A stretch of DNA of 64,000 nucleotides from Bisbaumannia salifodinae (lineage in GTDB: Bacteria > Pseudomonadota > Gammaproteobacteria > Pseudomonadales > Halomonadaceae). Below, in pieces: positions 1 to 7,604 of the stretch. Made by a program: the position numbers and the translations under genes. Every line of letters begins with the position of its first letter. Within the stretch, counting starts at the first letter, position 1. The stretch lies in assembly GCF_039522585.1 (NCBI RefSeq), contig NZ_BAAADR010000010.1. One strand, 5' to 3'. The notes below the pieces were generated by a model, which worked only from the letters and a program-made list of their open reading frames with translations, did not search any database and was not told where the DNA came from.

Positions 1-499
1 CATCGCCGACGAGCCCACCACGGCGCTGGACGTGACCATCCAGGCGGAGATCATGACCCTGCTGCTGGAGCTGTGCGAGAAGCACAACGTCGGCCTGATC
101 CTGATCACCCACGACCTGGGAGTGGTCAGCCAGGTGACCCAGCGCATGCTGGTGATGTATGCGGGACGGGTGATCGAGGCCGGGCCGACCCGGGAGATCA
201 TCAACGACCCCCAGCATCCCTATACCCAGGGGTTGATGAATGCCCTGCCGCAGATGGCCACCCCGGGCAGCCACCTCAATCAGATTCGCGGCAGCATGCC
301 GCCGCTGAGCCAGCTGCCCTCGGGCTGTGCCTTCCATCCCCGCTGTGACTTCCTGACCCGCGCCGATGGCAGCGAGCGCCCCGCCTGCTCCCGCCAGGTG
401 CCCGACTTCGTGGCCTCCGGCAATTGCCGGGTGGCTTGCCATATGGTGGCGGAAATGCTGGCCCAGGAAGCCGCCGCCACCGAGGAGGATCGCCCATGA
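1..499 (+). CDS. dppD: Dipeptide/oligopeptide ABC transporter ATPase, C-terminal part (DppD/OppD type)
   Basis: The first of two peptide-importer ATPases, cut by the window edge; the frame runs from base 2 and gives 165 visible residues. It opens inside the Walker B / D-loop segment (ADEPTTALDVT), continues through the H-switch (LITHDLGVV), and ends with the oligopeptide/dipeptide transporter C-terminal extension (LPSGCAFHPRCDF, with its Cys residues). These features are typical of DppD/OppD, which power uptake of short peptides across the inner membrane. Its TGA overlaps the ATG of the next ATPase gene (ATGA), so the pair is translationally coupled. The substrate-binding and permease genes must lie upstream of the window, so the exact substrate class cannot be read here. 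Confidence 0.9.
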   Translation, partial: IADEPTTALDVTIQAEIMTLLLELCEKHNVGLILITHDLGVVSQVTQRMLVMYAGRVIEAGPTREIINDPQHPYTQGLMNALPQMATPGSHLNQIRGSMPPLSQLPSGCAFHPRCDFLTRADGSERPACSRQVPDFVASGNCRVACHMVAEMLAQEAAATEEDRP

Positions 500-1581
500 C
501 CGCCCAGGCCCTGCCCCAGACCGAGACGCCTACCGAGACCCGAAGCCAGGCAACACGTCCGTCGGCCCAGGAGAATGCCCCGCTGCTGGAGATCCGCGGC
601 CTGCGCAAGCGCTTCGATCTCTCCGGCGACTTCCTCGAACAGCTGCGCTTCAAGGGCGGCCGCCTGGTGCGCCATCAGGAGTTCGTGCATGCCATCAACG
701 GCGTGGACCTGAGTATCCGGCGCGGCGAGGCGCTCTGCGTGGTCGGCGAGTCCGGCTGCGGCAAGTCCACGGTGGCGCGCACCGTGATGGGGCTGCTCTC
801 GCCCAGCGCCGGGGAGATCCACTACGACGGGACGCGCATCGATGATCTCTCGCCCAAGGCGCTGCTGCCCTATCGCAAGCGCATGCAGATGATCTTCCAG
901 AACCCCTACGCCTCGCTGAATCCGCGCATGACGATTCAGCAGACCCTGGAGGAGCCGATCCGCCTGCACCACCCCGACTGGTCCCGCGACCGGGTCACGG
1001 CCAAGGTGCGCGAGGTGATGGCCTCGGTGGGCGTCGACCCGGAATGGGGCGCGCGCTTCGGCCACGAGTTCTCCGGCGGCCAACGCCAACGCATCGCCAT
1101 CGCCCGCGCCCTGGCCGTGGATCCGGAATTTATCGTCGCCGACGAGCCGATCTCGGCGCTGGACGTGTCCATTCAGGCCCAGGTGCTCAACCTGCTGATG
1201 GATGCCCAGCAGGAGCGCCACCTCACCTACCTGTTCATTACCCATGACCTGGCGGTGGTGGAGCACTTCGGCACCCGCGTCGCGGTGATGTACCTGGGCA
1301 CCGTCTGCGAGGTGGCGCCGACCCGGACCCTGTTCGCCACGCCCCGCCACCCCTATACCCAGGCGCTGCTCTCGGCGATCCCGCGCCTGGAGGACGACCG
1401 GCCCCAGCCGATTCGCCTGACCGGCGAGGTGCCGACCCCGGTGAACCTGCCCTCCGGCTGCGTCTTCCATGGGCGCTGTCCCCATGCCGAACCCCGCTGC
1501 CGGCGTGAGGTACCCCGGCTGCGTCCCCAGGACGATGGTGGCCAGGTGGCCTGTCATGCGGTGGAGGAAGGACGCCTGTAG
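496..1581 (+). CDS. dppF: Dipeptide/oligopeptide ABC transporter ATPase (DppF/OppF type)
   Basis: Second ATPase of the peptide importer, 361 residues. Walker A GESGCGKST lies at about residues 84-92, the ABC signature FSGGQRQR near 192, Walker B IVADEPISALD near 213, and the C-terminal peptide-transporter extension (LPSGCVFHGRC) follows. The start at 496 is preferred over an upstream in-frame start because it makes an ATGA overlap with the preceding ATPase stop. It should pair with that protein at the inner membrane as the nucleotide-binding dimer. The Xaa-Pro dipeptidase gene nearby would hydrolyse imported peptides. The last codons (Arg-Leu-stop) may be repeated directly after the stop, but that repeat is only about 12 bp. 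Confidence 0.92.
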   Translation: MTAQALPQTETPTETRSQATRPSAQENAPLLEIRGLRKRFDLSGDFLEQLRFKGGRLVRHQEFVHAINGVDLSIRRGEALCVVGESGCGKSTVARTVMGLLSPSAGEIHYDGTRIDDLSPKALLPYRKRMQMIFQNPYASLNPRMTIQQTLEEPIRLHHPDWSRDRVTAKVREVMASVGVDPEWGARFGHEFSGGQRQRIAIARALAVDPEFIVADEPISALDVSIQAQVLNLLMDAQQERHLTYLFITHDLAVVEHFGTRVAVMYLGTVCEVAPTRTLFATPRHPYTQALLSAIPRLEDDRPQPIRLTGEVPTPVNLPSGCVFHGRCPHAEPRCRREVPRLRPQDDGGQVACHAVEEGRL

Positions 1582-1671
1582 ACACGACTGTAGAGAAACA
1601 GGCGTCTCAATGGCAAAATTCACTGCCTGACTAGACAAATCCAACAATATTTTCGATAAATCTGGTGAACC

Positions 1672-2589
1672 ATGGAAATTCGCTGGCTGGAAGACTTTGT
1701 CGCCCTGGCCCGCACCCGGCACTTCTCCCGGGCCGCGGAGGAGCGTAATGTCACCCAGCCCACCTTCTCGCGACGCATCAAGCTGCTGGAAGAGGAGATG
1801 GGCACCACCCTGGTCAATCGCCAGACCCTGCCCCTCTCCCTGACCCCGGCCGGCGAGGAATTCCTGCGTCTCTGCGAGCAGGTCACGCAACGGGTGCAGG
1901 ATACCCGGGAGCGGCTCTCGCGCCTCGCCGAGGCCCAGGCCAACCGCTTGCGGCTGGCGGCGCCCCAGAGCCTGCTCTCCCACTTCCTGCCGGAGTGGCT
2001 GGCGACCCATCACGAGGATCCGCCCCTGGAGCCCTACCTGAGGGCCACCGGCTGGCTGATCGACGACTACTTCCAGGCCCTCGACCGCGGCGAGTGTGAC
2101 CTGGTGCTCTGCTACTGGCCGCGAGATGGGCTATTGTCGGAGAGTGAGCGGCTCGAGTGCGATTATCGGCGGGTCGGCGAGGAGCGCCTGATCCCGCTCT
2201 CGGTCCCGGATCCCGATGGGCGCCCGCGCTTCTCCCTGGGCAGCGGCCCCCGGGAGAGTCTGCCGCTGATCGCCTTCCATCCCCGGGGGCTGATGCATGC
2301 CGCCATCCAGGACCATCTGACTAGCCTCGGCGAGGCCCCGGCCTTCCGGGTACTCAACGAGAGCATCCAGAGCCACAATATCAGGGAACTGATCGGCCTC
2401 GGCTATGGGATGGGCTGGTTGCCGCAGCGACTGGCCGCCCCGGCCCTTGCCCGGGGGGAACTGGTGCCCGCCGGCGATGCCCGCTGGCAGGTCCCCCTGG
2501 AGATCCGCCTCTATCGCCATACCCAGGGCCCTTCGCCGGCCCTGGACAAGCTATGGCAAGCGTTGCCCTCGCCGGCCCCCGTGGCCTGA
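1672..2589 (+). CDS. LysR-family regulator, HypT-like, next to peptide genes
   Basis: LysR-type transcriptional regulator of 305 residues. The N-terminal winged helix-turn-helix (WLEDFVALARTRHFSRAAEE, then NVTQPTFSRRIKLLEEE) is followed by a periplasmic-binding-like effector domain. The opening MEIRWLEDF and overall pattern resemble the HypT/YjiE subgroup, and a clear paralogue sits at 38454-39371 in this window. It starts after an AT-rich leader at 1620-1671. It lies in the same direction as the peptide ATPases upstream and the dipeptidase downstream, so control of peptide uptake or breakdown is a reasonable guess. The ligand is unknown. Confidence 0.85.
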   Translation: MEIRWLEDFVALARTRHFSRAAEERNVTQPTFSRRIKLLEEEMGTTLVNRQTLPLSLTPAGEEFLRLCEQVTQRVQDTRERLSRLAEAQANRLRLAAPQSLLSHFLPEWLATHHEDPPLEPYLRATGWLIDDYFQALDRGECDLVLCYWPRDGLLSESERLECDYRRVGEERLIPLSVPDPDGRPRFSLGSGPRESLPLIAFHPRGLMHAAIQDHLTSLGEAPAFRVLNESIQSHNIRELIGLGYGMGWLPQRLAAPALARGELVPAGDARWQVPLEIRLYRHTQGPSPALDKLWQALPSPAPVA

Positions 2590-2632
2590 TCGGCGGGGTG
2601 CCCGACCTTCGATTTTCGCTATGGAGTCACCG

Positions 2633-3958
2633 ATGACCAACGACCTCGCCGACGCTCAGCAGGCGCACCTCTCCCGGCTCGAGCAGGCCTACGCGGCGCT
2701 GCTGGCGGAACACGGCTATGATGGAGTGCTGCTCTATAGTGGCCGGGCCCACCGGCATTTCGCCGATGACCAGCACGCCAGCTTCGCCGCCTATGGCCAC
2801 TTCCTGCACTGGGTGCCCCTGGCCGGCCTGGAGCATAGCTGGTTGTTGATTCGCCCGGGCCAGAGGCCGCGCCTCTATTTCCACGCCCCCCGGGACTTCT
2901 GGCACCTTTCGCCGCGACTGCCCGAGGAAGCCTGGGTCGAGGCCTTCGAGGTGGTGTGTCAGGAGGAGGGTGAGGCGCCGCGGCTGCCCGCCGGGCGCTT
3001 CGCGGTCCTCGGCGAGGTGAGCGCGGCCCAGGCCGAACGCCTGGGGGCCGAGGCCAACCCCGAGGCTCTCACCCGCGCCCTGGACGAGGCCCGGGTTCGC
3101 AAGAGCGACTATGAGGTCGCCTGCCTGCGTGAGGCCAACCGCCGGGCCCTGGCCGGTCACGCCGCGGCGCGGGACGCCTTCCTGGCCGGCGGTGCCGAGC
3201 TGGACTGCCAACTGGCCTATCTCCAGGCGGCGCGGATCCGCGAGAGCGAGTTGCCCTACCAGAGCATCGTCGGCATCGATGCCCACGGCGGCGTGCTCCA
3301 CTATCAGCACTACGACCTCGAGGCCCCGGCACGGGCGCATAGCCTGCTGGTGGACGGCGGCCACCGCTTCCGCGGCTACTGCGCCGATATCACTCGCAGT
3401 TGGGCGGGGCCGGCGGCCAGCGACGACTACCGGGCCCTGCTCGCCGGCATGGATCGCCTGCAGCGGCAACTGGTGGAGGGGCTGGCCCCGGGCGTCTCCT
3501 ATGTGACGATGCAGGAGCGCATGCACCAGGGCCTGGCCGACCTCTTGGTGGAGCACGGCCTGGTCAAGGCGAGTGCCGAGGCGGCCCTCGAGCGCGGCAT
3601 CACCCGCGCCTTCTGCCCCCATGGGCTGGGCCATCTGCTGGGCCTGCAGGTCCACGACGTGGGCGGGCGCCAGGACAAGCAAGGCCACCCCCTGCCTCCA
3701 CCCCCGACGCATCCGGCGCTACGCCTGACCCGGGAGCTGGAAGCGGGGATGGCGATCACCGTGGAGCCGGGGCTCTATGTGATTCCGATGCTGCTGGAAC
3801 CGCTGCGCCAGGGCGCCACCGCCGGCATGCTCGACTGGGGCCGGGTCGAGGCCCTGGGCGAACATGGCGGCATCCGTATCGAGGACAATGTGGTGATCAC
3901 CGCGGCGGGCCGCGACAATCTGACCCGGGATCTTGATTTAACGCAAGAGATGTCCTGA
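2633..3958 (+). CDS. pepQ: Xaa-Pro dipeptidase, M24B metallopeptidase
   Basis: Cytoplasmic proline dipeptidase that splits Xaa-Pro dipeptides; 441 residues, close to E. coli PepQ (443). The pita-bread fold metal ligands are all visible: the two aspartates in VDGGHRFRGYCADITRSW, the histidine in HGLGHLLGLQVHDVG, the glutamate in GMAITVEPGLY and the final glutamate in GGIRIEDNVV. The start at 2633 has a GGAG six bases upstream; an in-frame ATG at 2621 is possible but lacks one. It follows the LysR gene by about 40 bases and fits with use of peptides brought in by the neighbouring transporter. Confidence 0.9.
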   Translation: MTNDLADAQQAHLSRLEQAYAALLAEHGYDGVLLYSGRAHRHFADDQHASFAAYGHFLHWVPLAGLEHSWLLIRPGQRPRLYFHAPRDFWHLSPRLPEEAWVEAFEVVCQEEGEAPRLPAGRFAVLGEVSAAQAERLGAEANPEALTRALDEARVRKSDYEVACLREANRRALAGHAAARDAFLAGGAELDCQLAYLQAARIRESELPYQSIVGIDAHGGVLHYQHYDLEAPARAHSLLVDGGHRFRGYCADITRSWAGPAASDDYRALLAGMDRLQRQLVEGLAPGVSYVTMQERMHQGLADLLVEHGLVKASAEAALERGITRAFCPHGLGHLLGLQVHDVGGRQDKQGHPLPPPPTHPALRLTRELEAGMAITVEPGLYVIPMLLEPLRQGATAGMLDWGRVEALGEHGGIRIEDNVVITAAGRDNLTRDLDLTQEMS

Positions 3959-3995
3959 TGGCCTTGCCTTTCGACCAGCACGGGCCGCAATAACC

Positions 3996-4023
3996 TTGCC
4001 TCCCGCCGGCACCGCGATAAGCT
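3996..4023 (+). promoter_or_regulatory. Possible sigma-70 promoter for the yheT-like gene
   Basis: TTGCCT at 3996-4001 and TAAGCT at 4018-4023, separated by 16 bases, 50 bases upstream of the ATG at 4074. Match is fair only; no other candidate stands out in this 115-base gap. Confidence 0.35.
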
Positions 4024-4073
4024 AGAAGAGATAGGGGCCGCACCGGGCCCCGGTTCTCCAGCACGAGGCCGGC

Positions 4074-5102
4074 ATGACCCACGCGATTGTTCCCGCCGAC
4101 TTTCACCCTCCCCGGGGACTAGGTAACCGACACCTCCAGACCCTGCTGCCGCGCCTGCTGCCACGGCGACGCCTGGCGCGGGACACCGAGATCATCAACC
4201 TGCCGGATGGCGACTTCGTGGAGCTGGCCTGGGTGCGTCCGGCGCCGACGGCCCCGGAGGCGCCGCTGTTCGTGCTCTTCCATGGCCTGGAGGGCTCCTT
4301 CGACGCCCCCTATGCCCGCGAACTGCTGGGGGCGGCGGCGGACCTCGGCTGGCGGGCCGTGCTGATGCATTTCCGCGGCTGTGGCCAGGCCCCCAACCGC
4401 CTGCCGCGGGCCTATCATAGCGGCGATACCGCCGACGCCTACTGGGTGCTGGGCCAGCTCGGCCAGCGTTATCCCCAGGCCCTCAAGGTGGCCGCCGGGG
4501 TCTCCCTGGGCGCCAATATGCTGCTCAAGCTGGTCGCGGAACAGGGCGGCGATGGCCTCGACCTGGCCGGGGCCATCGCCATCAATGCGCCCCTGGATCT
4601 CGCCGCCAGCGCCGATGTGCTCAATCGCGGCATGGCGCGGGTCTACCAGCGCCATCTGCTGGCCTCGCTGAAGCGCAAGGTCGCCCTCAAGATGGCCAAG
4701 GGCCCCCTGCCCATTAGCCTCTCTCCCCACCAGCTCAAGGAGCTGGACACCTTCTGGGCCTACGACAACGAGGTCACCGCGCCCCTGCACGGTTTCGCCT
4801 CCGCCAGCGACTACTATCGCCGCGCCTCGGCGGGCCCCCTGCTCGGCGAGATCGAACTCCCCACCCTGATCCTGCACGCCGCCGACGACCCCTTTATGCC
4901 CGGCGACCTCTTCGAGCACCTGCCCGCCCCCTCGGCGGCGGTGCGCGTCGAGATCGCCCGCCACGGTGGCCATGTGGGCTATATTGAGCGGCGCGGCGCG
5001 CGCCTCGCCTCCTGGCTGGCCCGTCGGGTCACCCGCCAGCTCGACGACTGGGCCCGGGTGCCGGAAGGGCTCGGCCAAACCCCGGCTTCCGCCCGCGGCT
5101 AG
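4074..5102 (+). CDS. Alpha/beta hydrolase of the YheT family
   Basis: Serine hydrolase-like protein of 342 residues (E. coli YheT is 340). The opening (ADFHPPRGLGNRHLQTLLP) is the family hallmark. The nucleophile elbow is GVSLGAN, the acid is in LHAADDPFMP and the histidine in RHGGHVGY, so the catalytic triad looks intact. The oxyanion region is FHGLEGS. YheT proteins are widespread single-domain hydrolases of unsettled substrate, often described as esterase-like. The gene stands alone between pepQ and the SulP carrier. Confidence 0.88.
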   Translation: MTHAIVPADFHPPRGLGNRHLQTLLPRLLPRRRLARDTEIINLPDGDFVELAWVRPAPTAPEAPLFVLFHGLEGSFDAPYARELLGAAADLGWRAVLMHFRGCGQAPNRLPRAYHSGDTADAYWVLGQLGQRYPQALKVAAGVSLGANMLLKLVAEQGGDGLDLAGAIAINAPLDLAASADVLNRGMARVYQRHLLASLKRKVALKMAKGPLPISLSPHQLKELDTFWAYDNEVTAPLHGFASASDYYRRASAGPLLGEIELPTLILHAADDPFMPGDLFEHLPAPSAAVRVEIARHGGHVGYIERRGARLASWLARRVTRQLDDWARVPEGLGQTPASARG

Positions 5103-5155
5103 CCTGTCGCCCGGGCGACATCCCGCCGCACCGGCGCCGCCTCGGCGTCGGTACA

Positions 5156-5164
5156 TGCTATGAT
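5156..5164 (+). promoter_or_regulatory. Extended -10 element upstream of dauA-like gene
   Basis: TGC followed by TATGAT (5159-5164), 68 bases upstream of the chosen ATG at 5232. No good -35 is visible, which is tolerated by extended -10 promoters. Confidence 0.3.
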
Positions 5165-5231
5165 CACCGGCGTTCTTTACTCGGTGCCGCCATGGCCGCC
5201 TGGCCATCGGCGCCTGGCTCAAGGAGGGATC

Positions 5232-6980
5232 ATGGCAAGGAGAGCCCGGCGCTTGCCGGCTATCGCTACCGGTCTGCGGAGCGCCTTCGAGCAAGGCTAT
5301 GGCCTGGGGGCGTTGCGCCATGACCTGATGGCGGGGCTGACCCTGGGGACCGTGGCGGTCCCCCTGTCCATGGCACTGGCCATCGCCACCGGCGTGCCGC
5401 CCCAGCATGGACTCTATACCGCCATCGTCGCCGGCGCCCTGATCGCCCTGACCGGGGGCTCGCGCTTCAATGTCTCGGGGCCCACCGCGGCCTTCGTGGT
5501 CATCCTCTTCCCCATCGTGCAACAGCACGGCCTGGGGGGCCTGCTGATCGCCACCATGATGGCGGGGCTGATCCTGGTTGCCCTCGGCCTGGCTCGCCTG
5601 GGCCGCCTGATCGAGTTCGTCCCCTATCCGGTGATTCTCGGCTTCACGGCCGGCATCGCCGTGGTGATCGCTACCCTACAGCTGCCCGACTTCCTGGGAC
5701 TCAGCCTGGAAGGGCTCGACGAGCACTTCCTCGCCAACCTGGGGCGCATCGTCGGCGCCCTGGGCTCCTGGAACCCCTGGGAACTGGCAATCGGCCTCTT
5801 CACGCTGCTGGTGATGCTGCTCTGGCCGCGCCTGGGCATCCGCGTGCCGGCCCCCCTGGCGGGGCTGGTGGCCGCCACCCTCCTGACTCGGGCGATCGGC
5901 GCCTGGCTCGGCGGTGATATCGATATCGCCACCATCGCCTCGCGCTTCAGTTGGGAGGCCGATGGCCAGAGCGGCGCCGGCATTCCGCCCCTTGCCCCGA
6001 CCCTGCTGGCCTCCGGCCTGTTCTCGAATGCCGACGGCGAGCCCCTGAGCCTCGATTTCGAGCTCTTCCATGAGCTGCTGGGACCGGCCGTCGCCATCGC
6101 CATGCTGGGCGCCATCGAATCCCTGCTCTGCGCGGTCGTGGCCGACGGCCTGACCCGCAGCAGGCATGATCCCAATGCCGAGCTGATCGGCCAGGGACTG
6201 GGCAATATCGTGGCCCCGCTGTTCGGCGGCATCACCGCCACCGCGGCCCTGGCACGCACCGCCACCAATATTCGCAGCGGCGCACGTTCCCCCCTGGCCG
6301 CCGTGGTGCATGCCCTGGTGGTACTGCTGGCGGTAGTGGCGCTGGCGGAGGTGCTGGGGGGCGTGCCCATGAGTGCCCTGGCGGCGCTGCTGTTTATCGT
6401 CGCCTGGAACATGAGCGAGGCTCGTCATATGGTGCATACCCTGCGTACGGCCCCGCCCGGGGACGTGCTTATCCTGGTGCTCTGTTTCGTACTGACGGTA
6501 CTCTTCGATATGGTCCTGGCGGTGGCCGTGGGGATCGGGCTGGCCGCCGCCCTCTTCGTGCATCGCATGGCGGGACTGACCCAGTCCCGGCGCATCGAGG
6601 CGCCGACCGAGGCGCTGGGGGACTTGCCCGAGGATATCGCCCTCTATGACATCGACGGCCCGCTGTTCTTTGCCGCCGCCGACAAGGCCCTGATCACCCT
6701 GCATCGAGTCGATCCCGGGGTGCATACCCTGCTCCTCGACATGCGCGACGTGCCGAGCCTGGACGCCACGGCCATCGAGGCCCTGCGGCGGCTGATCGAC
6801 GAGATGCACCATCGGGAGATCGGCCTGGTGCTGATCGGCCTACCGGCGCGCCTGTTGATCAAGCTGAAGCGCGCCGGCCTGCGCAAGCGGCCCGGCCTCC
6901 TGCACTACAGCCGCGACCCGAGGCAGGCTCGCCGAGTGGCCTGGCGCTGGCGTGAGGCGCGGGATGGCGTCGATCACTGA
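5232..6980 (+). CDS. dauA: SulP-family anion transporter, DauA-like
   Basis: Inner-membrane carrier of 582 residues: about ten or more hydrophobic segments followed by a C-terminal cytoplasmic STAS domain (from roughly residue 460). The stretches GAIESLLCAVVADG, GQGLGNIVAPLFGGITATAA and AWNMSEARHMV match E. coli DauA (YchM), a C4-dicarboxylate transporter, better than classical sulfate permeases. Start 5232 is chosen because AAGGAGGG lies just upstream; an in-frame ATG at 5160 lacks one. Its TGA overlaps the convergent msrA stop (6974-6980), leaving no room for a terminator. Substrate assignment (succinate/aspartate versus bicarbonate or sulfate) is by similarity only. Confidence 0.85.
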   Translation: MARRARRLPAIATGLRSAFEQGYGLGALRHDLMAGLTLGTVAVPLSMALAIATGVPPQHGLYTAIVAGALIALTGGSRFNVSGPTAAFVVILFPIVQQHGLGGLLIATMMAGLILVALGLARLGRLIEFVPYPVILGFTAGIAVVIATLQLPDFLGLSLEGLDEHFLANLGRIVGALGSWNPWELAIGLFTLLVMLLWPRLGIRVPAPLAGLVAATLLTRAIGAWLGGDIDIATIASRFSWEADGQSGAGIPPLAPTLLASGLFSNADGEPLSLDFELFHELLGPAVAIAMLGAIESLLCAVVADGLTRSRHDPNAELIGQGLGNIVAPLFGGITATAALARTATNIRSGARSPLAAVVHALVVLLAVVALAEVLGGVPMSALAALLFIVAWNMSEARHMVHTLRTAPPGDVLILVLCFVLTVLFDMVLAVAVGIGLAAALFVHRMAGLTQSRRIEAPTEALGDLPEDIALYDIDGPLFFAAADKALITLHRVDPGVHTLLLDMRDVPSLDATAIEALRRLIDEMHHREIGLVLIGLPARLLIKLKRAGLRKRPGLLHYSRDPRQARRVAWRWREARDGVDH

Positions 6981-7603
6981 CCGGGGCAACCGATGCCGGT
7001 GCCCTTGAGGCCGCAGTAGCCGCCGGGGTTCTTGGCCAGGTACTGCTGGTGATATTCCTCGGCGTAGTAGAAGGCCGCCAGCGGCGCGATCTCGGTGGTG
7101 ATGGTGCCGCGCCCGGCCCGGCTCAACGCCTGCTGATAGCGCTCGCGACTGGCCTCGGCCGCCTCCTGCTGGGCCGCGTCGATAGTGTAGATCGCCGAGC
7201 GGTACTGGGTGCCGATGTCATTGCCCTGGCGCATGCCCTGAGTCGGATCATGGGCCTCCCAGAACACCGCCAGCAGGCGCTCCAGGTCCAGCTCGACGGG
7301 ATCAAAGATGACCCGTACCACCTCGGTATGGCCGGTGAGGCCGGTGCAGGTCTCCTCGTAGGTGGGATTGGGCGTATGGCCGCCGGCGTAGCCCACGGCG
7401 GTGACATGGACGCCGGGCAGCTGCCAGAAGAGGCGCTCGGCGCCCCAGAAACAGCCCAGTCCCAGCACGATCTCGCGATGCCCCGGAGGCCAGGGCGGCA
7501 AGAGACTACGGCCATTGACGTGGTGAATGCCGCCGATCGCCAGCGGCGCCTCACGGCCCGGCAGGGCCCGCTCGGGGGTCACCAGGGTCTGCTTGTCGAA
7601 CAT
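6974..7603 (-). CDS. msrA: Peptide methionine-S-sulfoxide reductase MsrA
   Basis: Repairs oxidised methionine (S-epimer of the sulfoxide); 209 residues, aligned end to end with E. coli MsrA from MFDKQTLV onward. The catalytic cysteine is Cys51 in GCFWG, and two recycling cysteines lie near the C-terminus (Cys197 and Cys206). GGAG precedes the ATG. The start codon follows the tamB TGA after one base, so msrA is the last gene of a tamA-tamB-msrA unit. In E. coli msrA is also next to tamA-tamB but transcribed the other way. Confidence 0.95.
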   Translation of the reverse strand: MFDKQTLVTPERALPGREAPLAIGGIHHVNGRSLLPPWPPGHREIVLGLGCFWGAERLFWQLPGVHVTAVGYAGGHTPNPTYEETCTGLTGHTEVVRVIFDPVELDLERLLAVFWEAHDPTQGMRQGNDIGTQYRSAIYTIDAAQQEAAEASRERYQQALSRAGRGTITTEIAPLAAFYYAEEYHQQYLAKNPGGYCGLKGTGIGCPGQ

Positions 7604-7604
7604 C

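Noticed and set aside
280..2013. 577-codon open frame on the minus strand over dppF and the LysR gene
   Set aside because: Low-complexity Gly/Ala/Gln/His composition typical of antisense frames in GC-rich DNA; both plus-strand genes here are clear family members.
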